Notes under the pieces: generated by a model | The model's input: only the letters and a program-made list of their open reading frames with translations | Told to the model about the DNA's origin: nothing | Databases searched by the model: none | Source: an uncultured Flavobacteriaceae bacterium | GTDB taxonomy: Bacteria; Bacteroidota; Bacteroidia; Flavobacteriales; Flavobacteriaceae | Assembly (NCBI GenBank): GCA_947494695.1 | Contig: CANLWB010000015.1 | Span: forward strand, 1-64,000 | Direction of reading: 5' to 3' | Length of the DNA stretch: 64,000 nucleotides | Position numbers and translations under genes: made by a program | Shown here: positions 45,828 to 54,748 of the stretch, piece after piece | Numbering within the stretch: position 1 is the first letter of the stretch | How the letters are laid out: every line of letters begins with the position of its first letter

Positions 45828-47441
45828 ATGACAGAGTTTATTAGAAAGCGTGCGGCAAATGCAAAGAATGATGTTTTAAGTGGATTAACTGTGGCACTTG
45901 CTTTAGTGCCCGAGGCTGTGGCTTTTGCGTTTGTGGCAGGTGTGGATCCTCTTGTTGGATTGTACGCCGCATTTATGATAGGTTTAATTACTGCCATTTT
46001 TGGTGGCCGTCCTGGTATGATTAGCGGTGCGACCGGTGCCTTGGCAGTGGTTATGGTGAGTTTGGTAGCAGAAGGCAATGCGTTTGGGGCAGAAGGTGAA
46101 AACCTAGGACTTTATTACTTATTTGCCACCGTAATTTTAATGGGAATTATACAAATGCTAGCTGGAATTTTAAAGCTTGGAAAATTTGTAAGGCTAATTC
46201 CTCATCCCGTAATGATGGGGTTCGTAAATGGATTGGCTATTGTAATATTCCTGGCGCAATTAAAAATGTTTAAAGATATTAATGGTGATTGGTTTGTGGG
46301 AACAGAATTATGGACCATGATAGGTTTTGTAGCTTTAACTATGGGCATTATGTTTGGTCTGCCAAAGCTTACCAAAAAATTACCTGAAGCTTTAATCGCT
46401 ATTCTAGTCGTATCGGCAATTGTTATTTTTGGAAATATTGACGCGGCTACCGTGGGTAGTTTTATTCGTGATGGGGGAGGTACTGGATTAAAAGGAGGCT
46501 TACCACAATTTCAAACAGATATATTTAGTAAGGTGCCATTTACCTGGCAGACTTTAAAGTTTATTGGGCCTTATGCCTTAATATTGGCGGCTATTGGTTT
46601 AATTGAGTCCTTAATGACTTTAAATCTTGTAGATGAATTAACAGATACTCGAGGGAACTCCAATAGAGAATGTATGGCACAAGGAGGTGCTAATATCATT
46701 ACCGGGTTATTTGGTGGTATGGGAGGTTGTGCTATGATAGGACAATCGCTTATTAACATCAAAGGAGGTGGACGCGGTAGATTATCCGGTATTGTGGCCG
46801 CCGTAGCTTTACTTGCTTTTATCTTATTTGCTTCTGGCTTAATTGAACAGGTCCCTATTGCAGCTTTAGTAGGTGTTATGTTTATGGTAGTAATTGGAAC
46901 TTTTGCATGGAGTAGCTTTAGAATCTTAAATAAGATTCCTATCATGGATGTGATTGTATTAATAACAGTATCTTCATTAACCGTTATTTTCGATCTTGCC
47001 GTTGCTGTTATTGCAGGGGTTATTATAAGTGCATTGGTATTTTCATGGGAAAATGCGAAGCGTATTAGAGCAAGAAAGCGAGTTAAAGAAGACGGTACCA
47101 AGATTTACGAAATCTGGGGGCCATTATTCTTCGGTTCGATCATTGCGTTTAATGACAAGTTTGATGTGAAAAATGATCCAGAACAGATAGAAGTGGACTT
47201 TATAGAATCTCGAGTGAGCGATCATTCAGCCATAGAGGCCATATTTAATTTGGTAAACAAATACGAAGCCGAAGGAAAGACCATAAGGTTAAAACACTTG
47301 AGTGAGGATTGTAAGATACTATTGTATAAGTCTAGTCCGAAGTTTAGAGAAGTGATCGTTGAAGATGTCGATGATCCACGTTACCACTTAGCAGAAAATC
47401 CAGAGGCATTTACCAAAGGACTTGCGGAGTATAAGTTGTAG
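45828..47441 (+). CDS. SulP-family inorganic anion transporter
   Basis: A 537-residue SLC26/SulP transporter. The N-terminal signature ALVPEAVAFAFVAGVDPLVG is followed by a dozen or so membrane spans (GFVNGLAIVIFL, GGMGGCAMIGQSLINIKGGG) and a C-terminal STAS domain from about 430 (IWGPLFFGSIIAFNDKF ... DHSAIEAIFNLVNKYE). Substrate may be sulfate, bicarbonate or another anion; it cannot be fixed by sequence. Confidence 0.92.
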   Translation: MTEFIRKRAANAKNDVLSGLTVALALVPEAVAFAFVAGVDPLVGLYAAFMIGLITAIFGGRPGMISGATGALAVVMVSLVAEGNAFGAEGENLGLYYLFATVILMGIIQMLAGILKLGKFVRLIPHPVMMGFVNGLAIVIFLAQLKMFKDINGDWFVGTELWTMIGFVALTMGIMFGLPKLTKKLPEALIAILVVSAIVIFGNIDAATVGSFIRDGGGTGLKGGLPQFQTDIFSKVPFTWQTLKFIGPYALILAAIGLIESLMTLNLVDELTDTRGNSNRECMAQGGANIITGLFGGMGGCAMIGQSLINIKGGGRGRLSGIVAAVALLAFILFASGLIEQVPIAALVGVMFMVVIGTFAWSSFRILNKIPIMDVIVLITVSSLTVIFDLAVAVIAGVIISALVFSWENAKRIRARKRVKEDGTKIYEIWGPLFFGSIIAFNDKFDVKNDPEQIEVDFIESRVSDHSAIEAIFNLVNKYEAEGKTIRLKHLSEDCKILLYKSSPKFREVIVEDVDDPRYHLAENPEAFTKGLAEYKL

Positions 47442-47456
47442 GTTTAAGCTAGAATT

Positions 47457-47528
47457 CAGTGTGCAGTGTCTAGTATGCAGTATTCAGTGTTCTGTATGTA
47501 GTGTCTAGTATTCTCAGTATCTAGTATC
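47457..47528. repeat. Degenerate tandem heptamer repeat (CAGTRTY type)
   Basis: About nine units such as CAGTGTG, CAGTGTC, TAGTATG, CAGTATT, TAGTATC, starting 15 nt after the SulP stop, with one 9-nt unit. Same heptad core (AGTRTYN) as the arrays at 1-77 and 14406-14454, but more diverged. Confidence 0.8.
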
Positions 47529-47534
47529 GAAAAC

Positions 47535-48005
47535 CTATAAGTTTCTTGATTGTCCGTTTAAGAATTTCCAGCCATCTTCGCGTTTAATGAGTGTTCCCGA
47601 TTCGATGACTTTAAACGTCATTGGGTTATGGTTTGTATCTACCTGCACGCATTTTACAACACCCGAATAATTGGCAATTTCATTAGTTAAAGGAAAGATT
47701 TGGACACTTTCCCAAGAAAACTCAATGAAGTTTATGAGTTTTGCATTTTCGATTAAAATGTCCTTTATGGTTTTGTAATCCAAAGTTTTGGTATATCCAG
47801 GAGGCACCCAAAAAAAATCTGAAGAGTTATCCAGGTATTTAAATTCGCTCGCAAGACCATTTTTTGTGATATCGTGATGAAAGTTTTCAAACATTTGTTT
47901 GATCTCTGTTGAAATACTTTCTTTGAGGTCATTACTCAGTGTTTCCTGGCTATAACCATAAAAAGTAATAGCCAGAAGTAGAATTGTAGCGGTAAGTTTT
48001 TTCAT
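47535..48005 (-). CDS. Secreted NTF2/DUF4440-like protein
   Basis: A 156-residue protein with signal peptide (MKKLTATILLLAITFYGYSQ) and a cone-shaped NTF2-like fold pattern: EIKQMFENFHHDITKNG, YLDNSSDFFWVPPG, and the last strands GTLIKREDGWKFLNG. Role unknown. It starts directly after the coaD stop (adjacent bases), so it is co-transcribed with coaD and perhaps ddl. Confidence 0.8.
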   Translation of the reverse strand: MKKLTATILLLAITFYGYSQETLSNDLKESISTEIKQMFENFHHDITKNGLASEFKYLDNSSDFFWVPPGYTKTLDYKTIKDILIENAKLINFIEFSWESVQIFPLTNEIANYSGVVKCVQVDTNHNPMTFKVIESGTLIKREDGWKFLNGQSRNL

Positions 48006-48458
48006 TTATGTTCTAACACTTTTAGGAACTAATTTGGTGTAATCACCATGGTTTCTTATAACATCTCTAACAATAGAGGACGCTATATAAGATGTTTTCG
48101 CCGATGTTAAAAGAAAAACTGTTTCGATTGGGGCCAGGTCACGATTGGTGTGTGCTATGGCCTTTTCAAATTCAAAATCTGCCGGATTTCGAAGTCCTCG
48201 TAAAATAAACTCAACTCCAATTTTATTACAGAAATCAACAGTCAATCCTTCATATGTAACGACTTTAATCTTTGGTTCATCTGCAAATGCATCTTCGATA
48301 AATTGTTGGCGTTCTTCTAAAGAGAACATGTACTTTTTATCGGCATTTACACCAATGGCCACAATAATCTCATCAAAGAGGGTGACACCACGCTTAATAA
48401 TATCATAATGCCCTAGAGTGAGCGGATCGAAAGACCCTGGGAATATGGCTCTTTTCAT
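48006..48458 (-). CDS. coaD: Pantetheine-phosphate adenylyltransferase
   Basis: Fourth step of coenzyme A synthesis. The 150-residue enzyme has GSFDPLTLGHYD (residues 8-19) holding the catalytic TxGH, LRGLRNPADFEFE and the ATP-site TSAKTSYIASSIVRD. Length and motifs are standard. Confidence 0.96.
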   Translation of the reverse strand: MKRAIFPGSFDPLTLGHYDIIKRGVTLFDEIIVAIGVNADKKYMFSLEERQQFIEDAFADEPKIKVVTYEGLTVDFCNKIGVEFILRGLRNPADFEFEKAIAHTNRDLAPIETVFLLTSAKTSYIASSIVRDVIRNHGDYTKLVPKSVRT

Positions 48459-48508
48459 GTTTTTAAATTTACGAATTTTATTTAATTTGTATTAATTTTA
48501 CTATAAAA

Positions 48509-48530
48509 TAATTAAGTAAAAGCTTAATTA
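48509..48530 (-). terminator. Weak hairpin after ddl
   Basis: TAATTAAG (48509-48516) and CTTAATTA (48523-48530) with a 6-nt loop; on the minus strand four T residues follow. It may only partly terminate ddl before coaD. Confidence 0.45.
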
Positions 48531-48538
48531 TGTTGATT

Positions 48539-49531
48539 TTACAGATTTACAGGAAGCTTCTTTAATGCTTCTTCAATGGCATTGTCAAATAACTCAGCAA
48601 GAGAAATACCCGCAGCCGCAGCTTGTTGAGGTAAAATACTTTCCTTTGTTAAACCTGGGATCGTATTCATTTCCAGCATATGAGGTTCGTCATCTTTAAA
48701 GATAAACTCAGAACGGGAGAAGCCTTTCATTTTTAGTACATCGTAGACCTTTTTCGCTACCGCATTAACCTTATCTTCTTGTTCTTTTGTTAACCTTGCC
48801 GGCGTTATTTCTTGCGATTTCCCTAAATACTTAGCTTCATAATCGAAAAAATCATTGTCGCTAACAATTTCAGTGATTGGTAGTACTTTAGTTTCGCCTT
48901 TAAAAGTAATAACACCCACAGACACCTCGGTACCGTCTAAAAAAGATTCTATAATAATTTCATCATCTTCTTTAAAGGCAACATCTATGGCGTTTTGCAA
49001 ATCTTCTTTTTTATGGACTTTGGTGACTCCAAAACTGCTTCCAGCCTTGTTTGCTTTCACAAAACATGGTAAACCAACCTTCTCGATAATTAAATTTTCA
49101 TCAACAACATCGCCTTCGTTTAAGTAAAAAGAGTCTGCCGTTTTAATACCATAGGGTTTTAAAGTGCTTAAGCAGTCTCGCTTATTAAAGGTTAGAGCAG
49201 CCTGGTACATACTGCAACTCGTATGTGGTATGCTTAGTAAATCCAAATACCCTTGTATAAACCCATCCTCTCCAGGAGATCCATGAATGGCATTAAATAC
49301 GCAGTCGAATGTGATGATACGATTGGCAACACATACCGAAAAATCATCTTTATTAATAGGGAATTCCGCATTATCGTCATCTACATATACCCATTTATCT
49401 TTGAATATGTGAATACAATATCCATTATATTTTGAGGGATCCAGGGTTTCGTAAACAACGCTTCCACTTTTCAGGGAGATTTCATATTCACTTGAAAAGC
49501 CACCCATAATTATAGCAATGTTTTTTTTCAT
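48539..49531 (-). CDS. ddl: D-alanine--D-alanine ligase
   Basis: Makes D-Ala-D-Ala for peptidoglycan. The 330-residue ATP-grasp protein has IIMGGFSSEYEISLKSG, FNAIHGSPGEDGFIQGYLD, KANKAGSSFGVTKV, the ATP-binding IESFLDGTEVSVGV, and the catalytic end LEMNTIPGLTKESILPQQA. Divergent from the PASTA-domain gene. Confidence 0.96.
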   Translation of the reverse strand: MKKNIAIIMGGFSSEYEISLKSGSVVYETLDPSKYNGYCIHIFKDKWVYVDDDNAEFPINKDDFSVCVANRIITFDCVFNAIHGSPGEDGFIQGYLDLLSIPHTSCSMYQAALTFNKRDCLSTLKPYGIKTADSFYLNEGDVVDENLIIEKVGLPCFVKANKAGSSFGVTKVHKKEDLQNAIDVAFKEDDEIIIESFLDGTEVSVGVITFKGETKVLPITEIVSDNDFFDYEAKYLGKSQEITPARLTKEQEDKVNAVAKKVYDVLKMKGFSRSEFIFKDDEPHMLEMNTIPGLTKESILPQQAAAAGISLAELFDNAIEEALKKLPVNL

Positions 49532-49710
49532 TGATGTTAGAGAAGTTTTATTGGTCTAAATGTAAAATTAATACGTATCTATACATACAAGTTGGCATCA
49601 ATCTAAACTGGTATTCAGCATTTAAATTGATATAGGCTAAAATATCATATATATTGCAAAAGAAAAAACAGTTCTGTTTTTATATATTTGCCTTATCGAA
49701 AAATTTACCA

Positions 49711-50265
49711 ATGACCTTATTAAAATTTCTTACAAGTAAAACATTTTTAAAACAGGTTTTATTAGCGTTAGTTGCTGTAGTTATACTCTGTTTTATTATG
49801 CTTAGGTGGTTGAAGTCTTCAACCAATCATGGAGAATTTGAAACCGTTCCCGATTTAACCGGGAAATCGGTAAATGTGGCCGATATTGAATTAAAGGCTA
49901 ACAAATTAGTCATGCAAATTCAGGATTCGGCAAATTTTAATCCCAATTATCCCAAGTTTTCGGTGATAGAGCAGGATCCTTCACCAGGAACAAAGGTCAA
50001 GGAAAGCAGAAAAATATATTTAACCTTGAACCCCTCTGGATACCGGAAAATTCAAGTTCCTAATTTAAGAGAACGTACTTATAGACAAGCAAAACCTATG
50101 CTAGAAGCCTTAGGGTTTCAAATAGGGAAAATAACTTACGAGAATAATATAGGTAAGAACCTGGTGCTGAAAATGTACCATAAGGGGAATGTTATTAAAA
50201 ATGGGGATAAGCTATCCAAGACTTCTAAAATAGATTTGGTTTTGGGTAATGGTAAGAGACCTTAA
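49711..50265 (+). CDS. PASTA-domain membrane protein
   Basis: A 184-residue protein from the ATG at 49711 (the frame could begin at a TTG 57 nt upstream). One membrane span (VLLALVAVVILCFIML) is followed by a PASTA domain beginning TVPDLTGKSVNVADIELK and a second one with VPNLRERTYRQAKPMLEALG. PASTA domains bind peptidoglycan. Beside ddl, a cell-wall role is likely (inference). A -7 box TATATTTG lies at 49683-49690. Confidence 0.88.
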   Translation: MTLLKFLTSKTFLKQVLLALVAVVILCFIMLRWLKSSTNHGEFETVPDLTGKSVNVADIELKANKLVMQIQDSANFNPNYPKFSVIEQDPSPGTKVKESRKIYLTLNPSGYRKIQVPNLRERTYRQAKPMLEALGFQIGKITYENNIGKNLVLKMYHKGNVIKNGDKLSKTSKIDLVLGNGKRP

Positions 50266-50307
50266 AAGAACACCTGTCAGGGTATTAATTTCTAACTTTA
50301 TTAAAGC

Positions 50308-51345
50308 ATGGCTGACTATACGCCACAATTACCAGATGAGGATAGTCTCTACGAACACTACGCTTTCGAGGTAGATAAGGGTCAAACACCGTTACGTATA
50401 GATAAATATTTAATGAATTTTGTGGAAAATGCCACACGAAACAAAATTCAGACAGCCGCAAAAAACGGAAGTATTTTTGTTAACGATCAAGTTGTTAAGT
50501 CTAGTTATAAGGTCAAGCCATTTGATAAAATTCGGGTGCTCTTTACTCATCCTCCTCATGAAAACTTATTAGTTGGAGAAGATATACCTATTGATGTGGT
50601 TTATGAAGATAATGACCTCTTGGTAGTAAATAAACCAGCAGGAATGGTAGTACACCCTGGGCATGGTAATTATTCGGGAACACTTATTAATGCGCTTATC
50701 CATAGATTTGATAATTTACCTAATAATTCTAGTGACCGTCCCGGATTGGTACATAGAATAGACAAAGATACAAGTGGGTTATTGGTTGTGGCCAAGACAG
50801 AACAGGCCATGACCGAATTATCACTTCAGTTTGCAGAGAAAACGAGTGAGCGAGAATACTTGGCACTTGTTTGGGGCCATGTTGAGGAAGAAGAAGGAAC
50901 CGTTGAAGGTCATATTGGACGTCATCCTAAAAATCGATTACAAAACACCGTATATTTTGGTGATGATGCTCATAAGGGCAAGCCGGCCGTTACACATTAT
51001 AAAGTTTTAGAACGGTTGGGGTATGTTACTTTAGTGTCCTGTAAGCTGGAAACGGGGCGTACTCATCAAATACGCGTCCATATGAAACATATTGGACATA
51101 CGCTTTTTAATGATGAAAGATATGGTGGCGAAAAGATCTTAAAAGGCACGACCTTTACCAGGTACAAGCAGTTTGTAGAAAACTGTTTTAAGGTTTTGCC
51201 GCGTCAGGCACTTCATGCAAGAACGTTAGGATTTACTCACCCGAGAACGAAAGCGTTTATGCGTTTTGAATCGTCGATTCCAGAAGACATACAGCAGTGT
51301 ATAGAAAAGTGGCGGACGTATACGAAAAATCAAAGATTAGAGTAG
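50308..51345 (+). CDS. rluD: 23S rRNA pseudouridine synthase, RluD type
   Basis: A 345-residue RluA-family enzyme: S4 domain at about 28-90 (LRIDKYLMNFVENATRNKIQ), then NKPAGMVVHPGHGN and the catalytic motif HRIDKDTSGLLV. RluD modifies helix 69 of 23S rRNA. Starts 42 bp after the PASTA gene and is followed by a terminator that overlaps its stop codon. Confidence 0.93.
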   Translation: MADYTPQLPDEDSLYEHYAFEVDKGQTPLRIDKYLMNFVENATRNKIQTAAKNGSIFVNDQVVKSSYKVKPFDKIRVLFTHPPHENLLVGEDIPIDVVYEDNDLLVVNKPAGMVVHPGHGNYSGTLINALIHRFDNLPNNSSDRPGLVHRIDKDTSGLLVVAKTEQAMTELSLQFAEKTSEREYLALVWGHVEEEEGTVEGHIGRHPKNRLQNTVYFGDDAHKGKPAVTHYKVLERLGYVTLVSCKLETGRTHQIRVHMKHIGHTLFNDERYGGEKILKGTTFTRYKQFVENCFKVLPRQALHARTLGFTHPRTKAFMRFESSIPEDIQQCIEKWRTYTKNQRLE

Positions 51346-51363
51346 AAACCTACTCCGTTTTTT
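51340..51363 (+). terminator. Intrinsic terminator overlapping the rluD stop
   Basis: GAGTAG (51340-51345, containing the TAG stop) pairs with CTACTC (51350-51355) across AAAC, then CG and T6. Confidence 0.8.
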
Positions 51364-51639
51364 GCCCCCTCAATGATCTTTGCACAGATTTAATCATTTC
51401 GATAAATCAGTCCGCCACTTATTTGGTATTTTCAATCAGGAAAGTCTATATAAACACAACCTGAATGTTTTGCTTTTAATTAATTTCCGGCAAAGGTGAA
51501 CATTTAAGAATTCTGTTCCTTTAACATATGTTAATAATTGCTTTTTATTTGAAGAAAATTTATGAATTTTAATATAAATAACGCAGAATTTATCTTAAAA
51601 TAGAATAAGATGATAATCTACCTATAGCTTAAACCAGTT

Positions 51640-51939
51640 TTACCCTTCAATACGTTTTTTTAAATCCATTCTTTCGTGAAGAATTCTCGTGATTTCCACA
51701 TAATCTTCATTAAGGATTCTAAAAAAGATAAGGTGCCTGTTCGCCTTAATACCTTTTAGGTTAGGGCTAAGACTATCGTAGTTTTTCCCCAGGCCTGGGC
51801 TAATAGCAATTTTTTCACAATTAGCGATGAGCATGTTATAGTAGGCGTCGGCTTGTTTTTCAGACCACGTTTCGTAGGCGTACTCCCAAATATCCGATAA
51901 ATCCTCAACAGCTTTTTTCGTGAGTTTGTATTTAGCCAT
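51640..51939 (-). CDS. parE: ParE/RelE-superfamily toxin
   Basis: A 99-residue protein with the ParE fold: YKLTKKAVEDLSDIWEYAYE at the start, AYYNMLIANCEKIA, and the end HLIFFRILNEDYVEITRILH. In the family this poisons gyrase (ParE) or cleaves mRNA (RelE). The upstream antitoxin overlaps by 8 bp, the normal order for ParDE modules. Confidence 0.9.
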   Translation of the reverse strand: MAKYKLTKKAVEDLSDIWEYAYETWSEKQADAYYNMLIANCEKIAISPGLGKNYDSLSPNLKGIKANRHLIFFRILNEDYVEITRILHERMDLKKRIEG

Positions 51940-52183
51940 TCTGGTGTTTTTTTGCTTTTAGAGCTTCCAGATGCGTTTTAGGATTATAGTCATATGCAAC
52001 ACCGCTTTCAATCCCTTCTTCAATAGCTTTTTTTAATACAATTATTTTGCTTTCCTCTTCTTCTAAAAGCCTCAATCCTGCTCTAATCACTTCACTTACG
52101 TTTTTAAATCGTCCCTCATTTATTCGACTCTGAATAAATTGATCAAAATAATTTCCGAGAGATACAGATGTGTTTTTACCCAT
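51932..52183 (-). CDS. parD: ParD-type antitoxin
   Basis: An 83-residue ribbon-helix-helix protein: VSLGNYFDQFIQSRINEGRF then VSEVIRAGLRLLEEEE, with the C-terminal toxin-binding arm. Forms a toxin-antitoxin pair with the following parE and should repress its own promoter. Confidence 0.9.
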   Translation of the reverse strand: MGKNTSVSLGNYFDQFIQSRINEGRFKNVSEVIRAGLRLLEEEESKIIVLKKAIEEGIESGVAYDYNPKTHLEALKAKKHQNG

Positions 52184-52483
52184 TATTAAAATTATTTAAC
52201 TATCAAATATACCAAAAATTGGTAAACTTGCAAATATAGAATGTTAATTATATCCAATATTATGAGAAGGGTTTAACTTTAAAAAATGAGAATATTTTCT
52301 CTGGTAATTAAGATTTTTAGTGGTTGATATACTGTGTTTTACGTTGATTCGTGTTGTTTTTTTAGTTTAGGTTGATTTTGTTACGTTTTTAAACCACTCA
52401 CACATAAAAACCATTTATCCGAGTATAAATTTTATCATTTTAGATTAAAGACAAGAGGGTGAATTCTACATTATATTTGAAGT
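52184..52483. other. Intergenic region, 300 bp
   Basis: Divergent spacer between parD and the VOC-like gene. Near its right end TATATTTG (52472-52479) lies 4 nt before the ATG at 52484, again a leaderless geometry. Nothing else is seen. Confidence 0.5.
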
Positions 52484-53140
52484 ATGAAGATCAAAGAGGT
52501 TATACTTTTTACGAACAATATTCAAAACCAAAAGCAATTTTATAAAGATACTTTGTGTTTTGAACTGTTATGTGATTCCAAAGAGAAAGTTTCTTTCAAA
52601 ACCGGGACGAGCATATTATCTTTTGTATCTGTTGAAACACCGGTTAACCCGTCTCATTTTGCGTTTAATATTCCTTCTAACCAGGCAGAAGACGCTTTAA
52701 AGTGGTTACAGGAACGGGTAGAGGTTTTGCCAAGTGGAGATGATCTTATATCCGATTTTGTAGATTGGAACGCTAAGGCCATTTATTTTTATGATAACGA
52801 TAGGAATATTGTCGAGTTTATAGCCCGTAAAAACTTAGAAATTAATTCTAACGTTGCGTTTTCTTCAAAAAGTGTGGTGTCCATTAGTGAAATGGCCATA
52901 GCAGTTAATACGATTAAAACCATTTATCGATCTATAAACCATATAAAGCACATTTCAATCTATAGTGGAGACCTAAACCGTTTTTGTGCCTTGGGAAACG
53001 ATGAAGGCTTGTTTATACTAGTCAATAAAGCGATAAAAGGATGGCACCCAACTAAAGAAGAGGCCTTTACCTCAAATTTTATAATAAAAGGCGATTACAA
53101 CTTCAGTTTTGAAAATGGAGAAGTAAAAGAATTGTTGTAA
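52484..53140 (+). CDS. VOC-superfamily (glyoxalase-like) protein, two-module
   Basis: A 218-residue protein whose first 120 residues are a VOC domain (EVILFTNNIQNQKQFYKDTL, then HFAFNIPSNQAEDAL, and IYFYDNDRNIVEFIAR). The second half is a shorter region with a VOC-like end (ISIYSGDLNRFCALGNDEGLF). Substrate unknown. A -7 box lies 4 nt before the ATG. Confidence 0.82.
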   Translation: MKIKEVILFTNNIQNQKQFYKDTLCFELLCDSKEKVSFKTGTSILSFVSVETPVNPSHFAFNIPSNQAEDALKWLQERVEVLPSGDDLISDFVDWNAKAIYFYDNDRNIVEFIARKNLEINSNVAFSSKSVVSISEMAIAVNTIKTIYRSINHIKHISIYSGDLNRFCALGNDEGLFILVNKAIKGWHPTKEEAFTSNFIIKGDYNFSFENGEVKELL

Positions 53141-53165
53141 TTTAGTTAAATCAAAATTAACTTTA

Positions 53166-53924
53166 ATGAAATTAGTGTTATCACCGGCAAAATCTCTCGA
53201 TTTTGAAAGTCAATTACCAACGTCAAGATATACAGATGCTCAATTTTCGAAACAATCTGAACGTTTAAATAAATTGCTTAAAAAGAAATCGGCAAAGAGT
53301 TTATCTAAACTCATGAAAATTTCTGATGCTCTGGGGCGATTAAATTATGAACGTAATCAGGAATGGCAATTGCCATTTACAACAGATAATGCCAGGCCGG
53401 CGGTGTATGCCTTTAGTGGAGACGTGTATAGAGGGTTTGATGTTTATACGTTGCCAGAAGAAAAACTAGATGGGCTACAAGATAAAGTACGCATTATTTC
53501 GGGTTTATATGGCATATTAAGACCAACAGATTTGATTCAACCCTATCGTTTGGAGATGGGGACTAAATTTCCGGTTGGAAAACATAAAAACCTATATGAA
53601 TTCTGGAAAAAACAAATCACAGATGTACTTAATGAGGAATTGGAAGACGACGAGTTATTTTTAAACCTCGCCAGTAATGAATACTTTAAAGCTATTGATG
53701 TTAAAGCATTGAAAGTGCCAGTTATTACCGCTAACTTCAAAGATTTTAAAAACGGAGAATACAAAACCATTATGACTTTCGCAAAATTAGCAAGAGGTTA
53801 TATGGCACGCTATGTTGTAGATACCAATGCCGAAACAATCGATGACATTAAAGGGTTTAATTATGAGGGCTATAATTTTAGCGAACCGATGTCTACAGAT
53901 ACCGATTTAGTTTTTATCAGATAG
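53166..53924 (+). CDS. yaaA: Peroxide-stress protein YaaA (DUF328 family)
   Basis: YaaA lowers free iron and protects DNA during peroxide stress in E. coli. The 252-residue protein matches the family: LVLSPAKSLDFES, DNARPAVYAFSGDVYRGFD, RIISGLYGILRPTDLIQPY, LNLASNEYFKAID, and FAKLARGYMARYVV. It starts 25 bp after the VOC gene and may be co-transcribed with it. Confidence 0.95.
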   Translation: MKLVLSPAKSLDFESQLPTSRYTDAQFSKQSERLNKLLKKKSAKSLSKLMKISDALGRLNYERNQEWQLPFTTDNARPAVYAFSGDVYRGFDVYTLPEEKLDGLQDKVRIISGLYGILRPTDLIQPYRLEMGTKFPVGKHKNLYEFWKKQITDVLNEELEDDELFLNLASNEYFKAIDVKALKVPVITANFKDFKNGEYKTIMTFAKLARGYMARYVVDTNAETIDDIKGFNYEGYNFSEPMSTDTDLVFIR

Positions 53925-53996
53925 TTTGAACATATTTTTATGTCGTATCGGTATTCCTCAAAATAGCACAATGATCTAAATAGCCATCAATTCTAA

Positions 53997-54719
53997 ATGT
54001 ATTATTATTTAATTATCGCACTTCAGGTATTTTGTCTATATCATCTCTATAAAAACAGAAACCCTTACTATTGGTTCTTTATTATATTTTTTATCCCATT
54101 AATTGGGTGTGTTATATATTTAATAACCCATGTATATAATAAACGTGATGCCGAGAATATAGCCAATGAGATTACTCATATTATCAACCCCACAAAGAAA
54201 ATCACCGATCTTGAGAAACAGCTTCAATTTTCAGATTCATATCAAAATAGAATCAATTTGGGAGACGCTCATTTAGAAAATAAAGATTATAACAATGCTA
54301 TTACCTGCTATTTAGAGGCACTCGAAGATACTTCTCAAAACCATTTCTATGTGATTAAACAATTAATAGAGGCTTATATTAATATAGAGGATTTTAAAAG
54401 TGTGATTACTTATGCCGAAAGAATAAAAGCGCATGCTGAGTTCAAAAAATCTAGGTCTCAGTTTTTATATGGTTTGGCCTTAGAAAAAGTTGACAGGTTA
54501 GACGAGGCTGAAGCCAATTTAAAGCAAATTGATTGTCGATATTCTTTTTACGACGAACGCTTAATATACGCTAAGTTCCTATTGAGCCGCAATAAAGAAG
54601 AACAAGCCAGGGAAATATTGGAAGAGATTCTTGCTGAATCTCAACATATGACAAAACCTAACAAACGACTGTATAGAGCAACTATTGCCGAGGTTGAAGG
54701 GGTGTTAAAGTCGGTTTAA
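53997..54719 (+). CDS. Membrane-anchored TPR protein with phospholipase-D-like N-terminal anchor
   Basis: A 240-residue protein. Residues 1-45 are two membrane spans (YYLIIALQVFCLYHLY; YWFFIIFFIPLIGCVIYLIT) in the arrangement of the cardiolipin-synthase N-terminal anchor. Residues 70-235 are TPR helices (INLGDAHLENKDYNNAITCY, YGLALEKVDRLDEAEANLKQ). The domain pair is common in Bacteroidetes; function unknown. Confidence 0.82.
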   Translation: MYYYLIIALQVFCLYHLYKNRNPYYWFFIIFFIPLIGCVIYLITHVYNKRDAENIANEITHIINPTKKITDLEKQLQFSDSYQNRINLGDAHLENKDYNNAITCYLEALEDTSQNHFYVIKQLIEAYINIEDFKSVITYAERIKAHAEFKKSRSQFLYGLALEKVDRLDEAEANLKQIDCRYSFYDERLIYAKFLLSRNKEEQAREILEEILAESQHMTKPNKRLYRATIAEVEGVLKSV

Positions 54720-54748
54720 TGGTGATAGCAGGTTTTACAGTTTAAAAT

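Noticed and set aside
51308-51419. Inverted repeat AGTGGCGGAC (51308-51317) and GTCCGCCACT (51410-51419)
   Set aside because: One arm lies inside the rluD coding end and the spacing is about 90 nt with a real terminator in between; probably chance.
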